This document shows positions 49,101 through 62,289 of a DNA stretch of 64,000 nucleotides, piece after piece. Below the pieces are notes generated by a model. That model made no database searches. It worked only from the letters and a program-made list of their open reading frames with translations, and was not told the DNA's origin. Positions within the stretch are counted from its first letter, which is position 1. Every line of letters begins with the position of its first letter. The translations under genes were made by a program, and so were the position numbers. Source of the stretch: Edolisoma coerulescens (Eukaryota > Chordata > Aves > Passeriformes > Campephagidae). The DNA lies in assembly GCA_013397115.1 (NCBI GenBank), contig VWZW01001654.1, positions 124,001 to 188,000 on the forward strand, given 5' to 3'.

Positions 49101-52100
49101 TTTGTAGACATAATGTATACTGCTGTGTTTGTGAAGAGAGGCAACCTTGCGACAAGACAAATGCTGACTGTGTACTGCTGTGTGTGCTCAGCAAATAGCT
49201 GATTCCTTCAGGGTTTTAGGGATCCATTCCCCAGTGCTTTTGACAATAATATGGTAACAAAGAGAATAAAAAAGAAAAATAAGAGGCTTAAAACTGTCAT
49301 TTACGGACTAGAAGCATCACAGATTTTCCCGTAAGGCTTTCACATCTTTGTTCAAATTTCATTTTGGCCATGCCGAATTAAACAAAAAGTAAATAAAGTT
49401 TCAAAGGAAGCCTTCTTGCAGTAGTTTATGCTGAATGTTCTTCTGAATGGAAAGACCTTTCCTCTCTGCTGTTGTAATTTAGCATGGGAAAAACTGATAT
49501 TCCTGCACTTAGTCTGGCAAATAAATGGGATAGTCTGTAGCTAGAAATATTCCACTGGAACTTTGCAGCAAAGCAAAGCACTAAACCAATGTATCCTGAA
49601 TATTTGTTCTGGCAACAATATTGGTTTGACTAAAGCTCACTAAATCTGCCTTAGATTTCTAAGGAAACTATTTATATATTTCTGTTAGTTTTATTCTAAT
49701 GCACATGTAGGTATTTTGAGCAGATGTCTTTGAGGTTTTTGACCCATTGCTCAGCAAAAGTAACTTTTTCAGTGGTAATATTAGTGGTGTCTCTGACAAA
49801 GTAATTTTCTCTGAGCTGCTATAAATGTGATCCATGAAAATTCTTTTGGTCCATCACTATTCAAATTAGGTACTGCATAATGCATATTTATAAACAATGC
49901 ATATAGATAAGGGAGGCATTAAAAACCCTTTCAGAGGCCAGACAAAACTAAAAGTCTTTTTCTCCCTAATGTGTTGAAATGAAGTTGTTAGTAACCCTGT
50001 AACTTCAGATGTAATAGGGTTACAGTGATGCAGGACACAGAAGCAGAGTAAAAATTAAAGAAAACTGCCAATAGAAGCTCTAATTTTGAAATTTGCAAGC
50101 ATCCTCTCATCTGACATGCAGAGAAAAGAGCCAGTTTTAAATGATGATGGTATTATTTGTTGTGCAGTGCTGTAATACTTTCCACTCATCTCTTTGGTAG
50201 TTTCTCCTTTTTTTCTTCCATCTGTCTCCAAGACTGAAGAGGAAGTGTAGCAACATCTGAAATATTTCAGCTTAATGAAATAATATTATGATTTGAAAGT
50301 TGAAACTCGTGTGGTTTTGAATTCGGAAATCCTGGGGACCCAAAACTGTGGTTTGTGAAATTTTCTTATATGCTACACTGGGTTAATATTGAAGCTTCTA
50401 TTTTTCTTTAATATTATATTTCACTGATTAAGGGATTCCTTCAGTTGATATGTTAAAGAAAGGATAAAATTAAATTAGCTCAGCTCACTGAATTTAGGGA
50501 TGTACCTATCATGATGCCAGTGCTCCAGGTTTTTCTAACTTACATTTTCATTGACTATAAAGTGGGTATTGAAGAATTTTTCCAATTTTGATAGGCAAAT
50601 ATTTGCTTGAGTGAGGTTTCTTCCTGCAGAGTCCCATTCTGAAAGGCTGGGTTTTGTGACAAGCTGATATTGGGGAAACTCACTTTTGACGGGCACTTCA
50701 GACATTACAAACCAAACAAGTTTTCGTCAATTAGTTTCCTACTAATATTTCAAAGCTGTGTCTAACTTTTCTGCTGGAACATACCATGCATGCCCTGTGG
50801 TTCTGGTCCATGCATCACTTGCATCTTGCCTGAACCCTGTATTTGGGTTTCCTTTCTGTGGAAAGTGGGGAATAATATTGTATATTCGGGTTCTGTCCTT
50901 AAAAGAAATATTCTGGGGCAGGGAGGCAAATGTAAAGCAGGGAAACATTCTCAAGTTCCCTGATCAGATATAACCTGATTTATTTATCACATATAGATAC
51001 ATCTCTTTGACATGAGGTCATTAGTGAGCAGCAGTGGATTATACTGTCCAACATCTCTATCTTTTTTGTGCATTGTTAGAAATCCTGAGATAGTAGCTCC
51101 TTTAAATTACCCCAAATTGCCTACTGTTTTTCATATTTAAGTGACTAAGGTGATCATAGCTTTTTTGATACCACATTACTTGTCTGAAATGAAATAAAAT
51201 TAAATTAAAGCTGCTTTACTAGCTTCTAAATCATGTGGCATGTCTAACTCATGTCTGCTTTCTTGTAGAACATCACTCATTTTATTAAAAAATTATGATA
51301 TAAATAGGCTGAATGGAAACAGTAGATTAAATTTTCCTGTAGAGTTTTCCAAGGAGCCAGAATCCCCTGCCTGTGAAGAAGACGGTGTCCTTACTGTTGC
51401 TGCAGGCATTACAAAAAGACCATAGTTATTCATTGCACTTACAGCTCTACTGGCTGTCCTCTCTTGCTGGGGATCAAAAGGTCACCTGAACTTTTTGAGC
51501 CTCTTAGGCTGAAGTGGAAAAGTTCTGCCAATTTTTGTAGTTCAGAATAGATAGTGGTTTTACAAGGCAGTATGATTTACAGAGAAGTGTCACGCCAAGG
51601 ATCACATGTGGCCCTTGACCTCTCAACTCAAATCAGTAAGCTCCCATTAAAGCTGAATTATTTGGAACAGGCTCTAGCATGAATCTAAAATGAGAATTTA
51701 ATTGCCTTCCTATGTGATATACATAAACTCTGACACGCTTCCAATAGGAGTGTGTATTATGTAAAAAACATTATTTTGATACTTCCATGGAAAGTTTTTT
51801 TCTATTTTTACTGTTCACCATAGCTTTTTACTGTTGGATTTCTCAGTGGGTGAAATCCTGGATGATTTTGTGATTTAAAACTAGTGGAAGTTCTCTGTGA
51901 CATCTGTGAATTTATTCCTTGTGTAACAATTTTGTCAAATTTACTATTCAGGTGGAATTAAAATGTGACAATTGTGTGTAGGGTTACTTTAGTTTACATG
52001 ATATAGAACATGAAAAGACCATCAGGGGAGCATAACTCTGCTAAGCCCCCAGTAACTACAGAGGACAGCAGACAGTTCATCTGATTCTGCACACCCACAG

Positions 52101-52560
52101 TGAGAAGTCATCATCCCGCCATTTCAACCACACAACCTATTGACTAATTTACAGCTATAAATTTATGCCCTGAAGTCTTCATCTTACATTATCCCTGTGA
52201 CCTGTGAGACTACTACAATCTGTAAGAGCACTAGTTTTCTTACTCCTTGCTAGCTGTCTGTCAGCCAACAAATGCTGATCTTCATGGAGAGTCTCAGCTC
52301 CTGTTTGATTACCTTATATTTCAGGTGCTTCAATTAAACCAATAATCCAGATGCCTCTTGTTCTCACTCGCCAAGCAGAGTTTGAGATGAGTCTTGGTGG
52401 AAAATGGAAACATATTCTGTGAAAAATTCCCATCCAGTACCTGCCTAGCCTATCTTAAGCCTAAATGTGATGCACATTTTCTCTTGCTGTCTTGCCCTGA
52501 GAAACTCAATTAAGTCTTTCATACCTAATCCTGCTTAAAATACAGAATATTAAAATACTA
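46165..52560. other. Non-coding, no gene recognised
   Basis: About 6.4 kb of mostly unique DNA. Small repeats: a 15-bp imperfect tandem (TGAACACAGAAA) at 46792-46818 and (AC)n at 48493-48503. Frames of 95-138 codons at 47792-48458 lack domains. A roughly 70-codon open segment at about 48609-48822 (+) has protein-like composition but stops on both sides and matches nothing I know. Confidence 0.6.
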
Positions 52561-52568
52561 AGATAAGT

Positions 52569-52585
52569 GGCACCTGGTGGCCCTC
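52569..52585 (-). promoter_or_regulatory. CTCF-like motif, weak
   Basis: On the - strand GGGCCACCAGGTGCCAC resembles the CTCF core CCACCAGGTGGCA but has C in place of one of the strong Gs. Only a partial match. Listed because it is the closest insulator-like sequence I noticed. Confidence 0.15.
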
Positions 52586-54144
52586 GGGTGTTTTAGAAGA
52601 ATCTCTTGCTACTGCCGCCTGGCTGGAGCACTGCACAAAAATTGCAGTTGTAGCCAACTTTCGAACATTGGGCTGGCAGGGTGGGCAATGTCTCTTTCAG
52701 GTAGTGGTTAGACTATACACCTGGAAAATGAGGGATCTGTGCTCTGGGATCCTGCCTTTGCCAGGAGAATATCCAAGCTATAGATCCTCTCTTGGGAATA
52801 ACCTGGTTGTGGGACTACATGGGAAGTCATGTGGGCAGGCAGGGGAAGCCAGCACTGCCTCTGCTGGTGAGCAGCCACGGTGACTCTTTTGAGAGTAGAA
52901 GAGTCATTATTTGCTTAGAACCATTTTCGTGGAGGCAGAAGAGGGAGAAGAGGCTGTTATGACAGGGTAATTGTGCAGCACTCCTGCCTCTGATATCTGT
53001 CTTCCATTATTCAAAAAGATCTTGGCCACTGTGCATGGCATTGCATAGACTGAAAGGATAAAGTTTATGTCCTCAACAAGGCTGCTACAGGAACATTTTA
53101 TGGTCATCACTTTGCTTGGTTATGTATGGGTGGCTTGTTATACAAAATGGTTCGTTTTTGTCTCAGCCTCTGGTATCCTTTTGTCCCAGGGATCCTTTAA
53201 GGCCAGGGGCAGCCTATGTCCTAGCTTTGTGCTTGCAATGCCTTTCTGGAGATGAATTCCCTGAGAGGTTAGGACTCCAGAGCAATTAACTGGTAGGCAC
53301 AAAAGCAGTTTACTGGGTTATGCTTTCTCTTGAAGCCACTCTGTAGTATCCTGATAAATGCTGTTTACGACTGACCCAGCCTGTTTGGACTCACTTCCTT
53401 CAAAATTCTGTTTCCAGAAGCCCAGCTGTATGAGCAGGCCCAAGTAAACTAATATTGTACTTTTCAGTGATGAAAATGTGCAACATGATGGGCAAATACT
53501 ATTTCTTCAAACCAGTCTTAACAAAGTTTCAGCAGGACTACCTTAAAAATAATGCCAATCATATCTTAAATGTAAATATTTCATTTAAAAATGAATGAAT
53601 CTCAGTTCCTTTAATTCTGTTTTAAGTGATGGTTGGGCACACAGGATTAATTTGTTTGACTAATTTTCCTCTTACAATGATATAATCTAATCCAGGTAAA
53701 GACACACAACTGTTCAAAGCTTTTAACATTTGCTTTCAATGTTAACTCTCCAGCCTTGGTTAGAAAAATAATTCTTTCAGAAATCTGATCTGCATTGCTT
53801 CCTTTTGTAGTGTTTTTGGCTTCTTTCAGCTGTCTTCCAAACCTTCAGCAACGGCATTCCTCTATTATTCATATTTGCTTGCACAAATCCTTGCTAAAGA
53901 ATGCAAGCAAGCAAGCAAACAGTCTTCTAAATCAGCAGAGATTTCAACTGAATGGATGAAAAATACCATTCTGCTACAGTCTTTCATAGTGCTTTAATTT
54001 AGCTCTTGTTAATTAAGACCATCAAACTTCCGCAGTTGTGCTTGTGTCGAAAATGTAGTTCTCTTTCATTAAATATAATTAGGAATTACCTTCAGGAATA
54101 AGAAAAAAAGTAAATTATGCCTTCTGAGTGGCATGGTTTACTTT
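52586..54144. other. Non-coding, nothing recognised
   Basis: Unique sequence with short frames only. A (CAAG)4-like repeat sits at 53902-53920. No RNA gene or transposon recognised. Confidence 0.65.
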
Positions 54145-54194
54145 GTTTAGCATAGGAAGGTAGTAGTGTTTAACATAGGGAGGTAGCTCTAGTG
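54145..54194 (+). repeat. Imperfect 23-27-bp tandem duplication
   Basis: Two adjacent copies, each starting GTTTA(G/A)CATAGG and ending TAGTG, at 54145-54167 and 54168-54194. The second carries a 4-base insertion. This is a local duplication with a few substitutions. Confidence 0.85.
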
Positions 54195-57100
54195 TTTTGC
54201 CTCATCATTCGGTAAAGGAAATATTTTTCAGTCAAAACCCCCTTCATACCAGTTACATTAATAACCTCCTCTCACACATTATTTCAAAACAAGTTTTAAC
54301 AGGATAGAACAGTGCATTAAATGCATCACAGCTGTTACATTTACTCTCAAGTTTTGATTTACTTTTGTCACAGTAAAAATAGATTTTTATAAATGGATGT
54401 TTCATGCTTTTCGGTCTAATGTATGACATACAGTGAGACTCACATTTCCCTTAAATAATGGTTTAGCCACTGTGAATCCCTATCACAGCTGTTGAACAGT
54501 GACTCCAGAGAAGATGATTTAACAACACCACCACAAAGGCTGTGAAAGCTTCATATTCAAACTGAATCCTTGTTCAGAGGCTCCTAAAACAAAGACTTTA
54601 CAGTTTTTCACCAAAAAATACAGCACTCTGGTGTTCTAAATTTTTGTTATATCTTCAAATGATAAATGTCAACCCAAATAGGCTTTGGGAAGAGGGCATT
54701 TTAAAATGATGTTACCATGTGTAGCTGCTATTAGGAGAGAAAAATAAAGTACAAGCCACAAACTTCAAAGCTTGCTAATTTACTCTGAAATAAATAAATC
54801 CAAGGAACTTAAGAAAATGTGACATAAATTTGTTTCGAGAAAATGGGAATAATGAAATACCTGAAGATCAATTTGTATTACATAGTTTCTTTCTGTTAGA
54901 GATACTGGTTTGTTCTCTAGAATTGCTTTGTTGCCGCAGGATAATAAATTAAAAAATGCCCTTAGACATCTCTTTGGAAAACTCTTAATTTAAATTCTTT
55001 CTCCCCTTCTTTTAAATTTTAATTTTAAGAAGAAGAATAATAAAGTCCTCTAGTAAAGCTCTGGACTAGGTCCAAATCTAAAGATTAAGTGTAGCAGATA
55101 AAGATTTCTATGGCCTTCAGAAATTTCGATTAGCTAAGGCAAAAATAATTTATGGTCAAGTTAATGGTTTCATGGTTATTGTTGGTTTTGTTTCTTTCTT
55201 ATTATGGTCTTGCAGAAATAGAAAAACCCAATTTTGGTTAATTTTTCTTTTTTTAAATGCTAACAGTTGAAAGTCAGCAAAAAATTTGGAAAACATGCAT
55301 TACTCTCAATGTCAGAAGGCATCCTTTGCCATCTTTGAAATTATTCTTTTTAATAGATTATAAGGATGAAAATTTTAAATGTCTGTATACAAAGGTATTT
55401 GAAAACATTGATGTTATGTTTGCTTCCATGCTGAGGATTTACTTTCTTCTATGTTTTGTTCTTCTAATACCAGAGGGAACTTTTTGAAGGTTGGAATATT
55501 ATTCAGCATAATCTGACATTTGAGAGTTCAGAAAAATAAGTTAAAAACCTCAAACCATAAAAAAACTCTCAACTTTCTAGGAAGAAAAGGTTGCCACACA
55601 TTTGTACTAACCAGGTATATCAGTCTGGGGATGCATTTTGCTGAAATTATCTTTTCTAAGTACACTTCCTCTGTGCCTTCCATTTCTTTATTCTAAGGCA
55701 CAGAAGGTCCTGTCAACTAAGGCATTAAATTTTAACATAACCATTTGAGAGAAATTTCATTTTTCTTTCCTAGTGTCTTCTTACACTATTAAGGAGAAGC
55801 ATCTGTGTATAACAACAGAAAAGAAATGTAGGCTGTATTTTACAAAGACTGCACTTGAAGACAATGGGACTACTGATTAATATAAACATGTATCTAATAT
55901 TTTGCAGTAACAACTTCAAAGGAAAATATTTTCTTGGAAGGCATTGTAGCAGCTAATATCATAAGAAATTGCTTTTCATTGCTCCTGAAACCCTCTGTTG
56001 TATAGTAATCTGTGCCTCATCAGGAAGGAGAATGTGTGCCCCAGTGTGCACTCCAGAAGAGGAGAAAGGCCACATGAAATCCAGTATTTCACAATGTCTA
56101 AAACACGTAGCTTGTTGCTTGCTCTTTTTTGTTTATTTCGGAAGCTGAAGTATCTTATTTTCTGTTCTAGGAAATGCGCCAATCTAACACTTCAAGTGAC
56201 TAAGTATTCTCATATGTCCCAAGGCTAAGTTCTGGAGAGGAAGGTTATGAAAGAGGTAATGGAGTAATATCTTAAATTGAAAGAACAGGATTTTGTGCAA
56301 GATTTTAAAAGGCTTACAGTGCTTACTGCTATTATGATGAGTATCTCAGTTGTATCTAAAATAACATCCCAGATAAAAATACCGTTGTTATAGGCTGTGC
56401 AAATTTATAAGGTGAGGGATTTTGAGAAGAGTTGAGACAAGATGAAAACAGTCATGTGGATAAGGTTATTGCAGCAAGTAGATGAGAAATATAGCGGAGA
56501 TGAAGTGGCTGAGATACAAACTTTTTAGATTAAAAATGTACTTAAAATATTATTTTGTGAGAATATGTTCTTGCAGCCAAACACGATGTCCTAGAGAGTT
56601 GCTTTTAAAGTTCTGGTATTTTCAAATAATTACATTAAAAATACATATTTGTCTTTTCCACCAGCAGCTGTGTTTTGATAAATCAAACTTTGACAAATAT
56701 TATGAAAACTTTGAAAAGATAACTGAGAAAAAAAAATCTTTTTTGAAAAAAGAAAACAAGTTTATATTTAATGATAATAACTTTTCACCAGTCACTAGAT
56801 GTTTGACTTAATTCAGGCCTTGGATTTAAACAGCTCACATGCCTGAAAGCCAGACCTAGATCTGACAGATATATGTGAAGCTGTGAGAACTTCTTGAAAC
56901 AGATAGGAAAATGTACAAAAATATAAAGGAGTGCACTGGGTTAATGCTCTAAGTCCACCAGTCCTACTCTTCCTTATGCTATCATAAGTGTGAAGTAAGT
57001 CAGTAGAATTAAATTAATTTTTAAAAAACTCCTACTGAATAAAAAGACATTTGTCTTGTTGTTGGTTTTCTATCATTTTTTTCCAGTTTCAAATCCTAAA

Positions 57101-57899
57101 ATGTTTGGCCTGGGACTTAATTTCTATGCTGTTCACATGTAACTAAAAAGGCCTTCAAGAATAACCATCCCTCTCTGGCATTTCTTGTGACAGGAGGGAA
57201 AGAAAAGACCCTCTATACAATACTGAGCTTAAAAATAAACTTTTCGGGTTTGCAAATAAGTGAAAGCACAATGGAATCCTGTGTTTCAATCTCGTGTGTG
57301 TATTCATCATGGATGCCTAATTATGAAGCATAGAACTAAAGCTGAACTGTGTACCCCTGGTTACAGGACCCAGGGGATGACTGGATTCACTGGTTGTAAC
57401 TTCTTCCTCAGGGGCCAATTAAAAGCACACCAGGTAAAGTTAAATAAAAAAATATATAACGCCTGTATACTACAGATTTTACTCATTGCTGAAAACTGCC
57501 ATCAAGAGAACTGCACTTTTTATTAACTGCTTTATATGAAACCTTTAGCAAAAAACCTGTAAATTCCCATTTATGTCACCATTTATTGTCAGAAATACAA
57601 CTGGAGGAAATTTTTAGATACACAGTTCTTCTGCTACCCTTGTGAAAGAAGAAGAGGTATGATCTTTGCTGAGAAACTGTCTCTGCGCTCTTGCAAGCCC
57701 GTACAAGAAAATATTCCTTTCTCTGCTGATGTTCATGTAGAGCACTGTATGAAGGAATTTCAGATTCTGTTTATGTCAGTAATTTAATCTTAGAGTCATA
57801 AGAGTGTGTTTATTTTAGCTCTGCTGGTGATGAATTCTTTCTGCTTTCAGATAAATCATAGTTAAGAGAGTTGTTGAATAATTCATCAATATAATTTTG
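54195..57899. other. Non-coding, nothing recognised
   Basis: Strongly AT-rich unique sequence. The longest frame, 109 codons on + at 56482-56811, is Lys/Phe/Ile/Asn-rich as expected from AT-rich DNA and shows no domain. Confidence 0.65.
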
Positions 57900-58330
57900 A
57901 ATACTTTAGTGTATCAGATCTCAGAAAATATACCTACAAAATGAACAAGAAAAGCATAAAGCACCCATAATGTATGGCAAATGTTTGTGCACGAAAAATA
58001 TGGGCTTTATCTGTTTTTTCATTTTTATCTAGTGTTACACTGGTGCGGTTGCTTGAGTTTAATAGGAGTAGCTCCCAGTCTGCAATGACTCAAATGGTAA
58101 AAGAAACAGGAATATGATCTGATATGCCTGGATGAAATGGAAAACACAGGAGCAGATATACCCATTGCAGTAATGTGTTGGCTCATGTTTAAACATAAAT
58201 GTCTGTATCAACAAGCCAACAGCCATTAATAAACAGCTGCTAACCCTGCTGGAGATTTTATCATATGCATGAGTACTTTTTGCTAATGAGAAAATGCTTC
58301 ATTTATCAAAGTAACGTCGGTTTCATAGAG
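57900..58330. promoter_or_regulatory. AT-rich block with FOX-type palindrome, enhancer candidate
   Basis: ATGTTTAAACAT at 58185-58196 is a perfect 12-bp palindrome made of back-to-back TGTTTA/TAAACA forkhead-type cores. Nearby are CCATTAAT and GCTAATGAG homeodomain-type cores, and CpGs near 58045 and 58314-58318. There is no simple repeat or useful open frame. The regulatory function is inferred from motifs alone. Confidence 0.27.
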
Positions 58331-60062
58331 ATGTAATTCAAAGTTTCTTGTGCTGTACTGGGAATACCAAAGAAACTAAAGACTGAGTTAATTGGTATTA
58401 GTGTACTGGAACAGATTTAGAAAAAATAATTTGTGAAGAAATCTGCACTCTAATAAGACTGGAAAAGTCTTTATCTGAGAAACATATTGTTTGTGGAGGG
58501 TTTGCTAGCAAACTTGTGGGAAAAACCAACAAATATTCAGGGCAAAGAAAGGTCAGGAACACTGAATACCTGGAAACCTCTATCATTTACACTTTTGGTC
58601 AATAAAAGTAGTCTGAACCATGCATTTAAATACACTGTGTAGGTAACTGGAAAAAACAAGCATTCTCAAAGGTCCTTACATCCTATCTTGGACATAGATG
58701 TTTCATGCAAGAGATATGAACTACTGTCTGCGAGTTCTCCTGTCTTTCTGATGGGCAGCAGAGTTGCTTCCATGAGGGTCCCACATCCCTGCAGCACACA
58801 AATACATTTGTTATTTATTAACAGAAAGTAACATAGTATGCTACAAAACACACAAGAGACAAGTAACAAATTGAAAGCGATGACTGAATTAATAAGCAGA
58901 TATCAAAATGACATTAATATTAAATGAACTTCTAACAGTCCCAATTTGCAAGTCTTAAGCTGTGTTGGTTGTTGCACATAAGACACTCATTAGAGGCTTT
59001 TTTATTTTTCCAACAGAACAAAGCTGCTCTATATGAATATTGTTTCCCTTTAAGGCCTTATAAATCTGATGCTCTGAGACATCTGGACACTCACGAAAAT
59101 TCCTGAGCCTATAAACTGTGAAGGTCAAGATGGAAACTTATCCCCAGAAACTGTGGTGAATCTGGAAATAAAAAACTATGCAATTAATTTTTAAAAGGTT
59201 AATTTTTTATTTTTATTTTTATTTAACTGTTTCTTTGGTTTATTGTCAGAACTCTATGTTTAAAATTTGGGAAATAAACATAGATATAGAAACTATTAAC
59301 CAGATTTGTTTTTGAAGCAAAATTGGAAATATGTGAATATGTGAATACTTGAAATAATCTTGTGGGAGTCAGTAGTTGTTGTAATTCCCTAATTCTTTAT
59401 TACAGCCTGCAGCTGGCATTTTGCTATGTTTGTTATATTCATTCTTGACTTCTTGAAGTCAGTCAGCTCTAAAGCTTTTGAAAAGGAGTGTTGAGTTTGG
59501 AAAGAGTCTTTATTAAAGAAAGTTTCATCAAGGACTTATAGAAGCTTATGGAGTCATGAGGTAATGGGAGCTGGTCTTTGCAAAAGTCAGACAAGCTTGG
59601 GCTAGAAGTACAGGACAATTATTTTCTCTATCAAATCACAATGACTGTTGAGGATACCCATAACTGCATGTAATTGCCAATCCTTACATATTTTTATCAT
59701 GTGCAAAGGAACAATAGGGGGTTTATATGAGCTATAAATACTGAGTAAGAAAGCCTCTGCTAAAAGTGGCTCATACTCAGAGCAGTGGAGAAAAAGAGAG
59801 GAATGTGGCTCATGAGCAGACTGAGCAGAACAGTAGTTTGACAAACATCATGGGAACATAACCATGTTACCTATTAGCTATGTTTACCTAAGAATTTTAA
59901 TATTAAGGTATTGATCCCAAAACTATGATCCTGAGACGATTCACCATTTGCAAGGCTGTTGGAAACGGCCCCTACATGGAATCGTATCAAATGTTGACAT
60001 ATGTGGCATCTTTATGGCAAATCAAGGGTGTAAAAGTTCCAGGTAATTTGTCAGAAATTCTT
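58331..60062. other. Non-coding, nothing recognised
   Basis: AT-rich unique sequence with a T-rich ATTTTT repeat at 59202-59224. Open frames are at most 80 codons. No gene, RNA or transposon recognised. Confidence 0.65.
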
Positions 60063-60109
60063 TAGGCTGAGGATTTACAAATTTGAGGATGTATCAGAAG
60101 AGGTGCTCC

Positions 60110-60400
60110 TGACTGGGGGTAGGACTGCTGTGGAATGACGCCATGCCCCATGCACATCCCTTGCCCTGGGGGTGGCAGCACGGATGTCGTGTGCCGAGGT
60201 CACTGTGGCTCGAGGCACCCAGCCCGGGATTAGCCAGAGAGAAAGGCAAAAGGGTCTGATGGGAAAAGGGGCAGCACGAGAGGACAACGCACAGCACTGG
60301 CCTTACATGTTGTGTCTGCTCCATCAGTACCTGGTGTTTCCTCCTTGAGCTTCTGCCCATCCGCCAGGCACACTGGTTACGTCTTCTCCCTCAACACAAA
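60110..60400. promoter_or_regulatory. Local GC- and CpG-enriched patch
   Basis: At least ten CpGs fall within about 290 bases (for example TGACGCC near 60136, TGTCGTGTGCCG near 60187, GCCCGGGA near 60224, GCACGAGAGGACAACGC near 60273, TTACGTC near 60379). The flanks are CpG-poor. It is smaller and less dense than a typical CpG island. It could be a weak or alternative promoter, a diverged GC-rich repeat, or a remnant exon cluster. Confidence 0.3.
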
Positions 60401-60434
60401 ACTACACAACACAGTTTCTGTGAGATGCCTTTAC

Positions 60435-60544
60435 CAGCACTTCTTTGTAGAATTTGCTGGAAGAGCACAGTCTGCTGTTTCTTCTTGACTGACAGTGCTA
60501 CCGAACAGCCCCTTTCTGCCGGAGCAGGATACAGCTGCTGGTAC
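60435..60544 (-). ncRNA. Possible 110-bp exon on - strand
   Basis: Read on -, a pyrimidine-rich run ends in TTTTTTTCAG just before 60544, and CTG|GTAAAG follows 60435, giving plausible acceptor and donor. One frame stays open throughout and encodes a Gln/Lys-rich segment (YQQLYPAPAERG near its start). I recognise no protein family. It may be coding, a lncRNA exon, or chance. Confidence 0.18.
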
Positions 60545-61189
60545 CTGAAAAAAATCAAACACAAATTAACACTTTGCTTTATATTGATCACCACTTCTAG
60601 TTAAAAAGCAATGTTATCTGCTATATGAGTTCCAAAGAAGCCTTAGTATGATTTTTTTTTCCCTTATGTTGTGCTGTGTATAGCTACTCACTGAACTACT
60701 GAACATCACAGTCCTGAAAAAAAAGATGAGAAATACCAGATTATTTCTGGTAAGTCTTATTGCTTGATGCCCAATTAGTTTAAATCTAAATTCTCTCTGA
60801 AGCATCTCATGCTATCCTTCTGTGAATTTAGACCAAACATGCAATGTTGAAAAAGACTTTACCTCAAAGAAGACTTCAAGTAAGATACGGAAAATGTTGT
60901 ACCTCATTTAGTCAAATAACCCTATAAGCATAAGTATGTAGGCTTCTGTGCATTCTAGCACATACCCAAAAATGGATTTCATTGAGTTAACCAATATGAA
61001 ATGCCAAACATTTGCAAAACTCTTATCAATAATATGGAAAAATAGGACTCTAGTGGTACTTAGTATGTTTTATACATGACTAAAAAACATTGCTAAAATA
61101 ACTGGTTTTCTAAGAGCATTGATATCTAAATGTGGATTTCTTTAGGATAATAATTTAATTTTACTGCTACGTGACAGAATTTCTACCAG
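60545..61189. other. Non-coding, nothing recognised
   Basis: AT-rich unique sequence between the candidate exon and the CR1 relic, with short chance frames only. Confidence 0.65.
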
Positions 61190-61425
61190 TGGTTTCATTG
61201 ATAGGAGAGGAAGTCAACACAAGGTGGAACATGGGAAACCTTGATTATGAGGATACAATTTTTTATCCTGGCAGCAGGTAAACACTTTAACAGACTGCCC
61301 AGACACTCCATGAAAACTCCAGTCCTGGGGATACTCACTGACTGAAAAAAGCCTTGAGCAAGCTGGATCTCCTTTGTGCAGGGGTGATCAAACCCTGGGG
61401 CTGACATATGGGCCTGAAAACCCCA
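61190..61425 (+). mobile_element. Diverged CR1 LINE relic (sense on +)
   Basis: Sense CR1 3' sequence is recognisable despite many changes: ATAGGAGAGGAAGTCAACAC parallels the GACAAGAGGCAATGGGCAC region. AACACTTTAACAGACTGCCC parallels AACACTGGAACAGGTTGCCC, TCCAGTCCTGGGGATACTCA parallels TCCATCCTTGGAGATACTCA, and TTGTGCAGGGGTGATCAAAC parallels the TTTGAGCAGGGGGTTGGAC region. The element is truncated at both ends as far as I can see and belongs to a different CR1 subfamily pattern from the 4949 copy. An 88-codon - strand frame (61195-61461) is antisense to it and is not a gene. Confidence 0.75.
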
Positions 61426-62289
61426 AATAATAGCTGCTAGGAAATACTCATTGTAAGACAAATGGTCTGCAACAGGGCTGCTCTTGGCTGCCCTGTCAAT
61501 ACAGGTAAGATATTTTTAATAACAAAATTCAACTAGGGACATAAGTTCTATTTAACTTTAAATGAGCTTTTCTAATGAAAGCAAACTGTTAAAGAGGTAG
61601 ATCTGGCCCATGATTTTTGAAAAACAGGATGATTTGGTGAGATATCTTGACAATGCTGGATACAAATGATCAATTTGGGTATAAATAATTTTTCCACTCA
61701 CTGTGGGGCTCCCTAGTGTATTCACAGCCTTATGTAGTTGACAGATATTACACAGGCTATATGGGAGTAGGGCAGATCCTTGTAATTTGTGACAGCAGTT
61801 GAAAGAGGGGATACCCTAGTGTATATCCCCACCACAGATGGCACTCGACACTTTGGGAGTAACTGAGTCAAGCTCTTGGCAATCTTCATTCAGACCATGT
61901 CCTAGGCTGTTGCCAGGGAGTGCAGGTGAGAAACTGTGCTTTGCTGGAAGTGGCTCACTAATACAATGCAAAACAATAAATTCAAATCATCACGGGAGTT
62001 CAGGGAAAATTGTAACCTGCCTTCCCAGAAAACTGGCTTTGAAGTGAGAAGTGTTGCCAGATACATCTTGAAAAACAAAAAAGAAAGAAGTGACCACCCT
62101 TAGCATGCCCACACAGTGAGTCTGTTTTGGACATGGAGACTGATCCCTCTGGCTTGTGTGGCACCTGTCACTGTTCTTGGTGAGACATCCTGGTGTGAAG
62201 ACAGTAGTTGGAGAAGGCAGATGATGGCAGTCCCTGGTCCATGCTTCCAAGATACCAGTCTCCAAGGAAGAAGCCTGAAAATTCTGGTG
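61426..62289. other. Non-coding, nothing recognised
   Basis: Unique sequence. Antiparallel frames at 61990-62331 overlap each other and carry no domain. Confidence 0.6.

Noticed and set aside
61195..61461. 88-codon open frame on the - strand
   Set aside because: It is the antisense reading of a CR1 3' end, not a gene.
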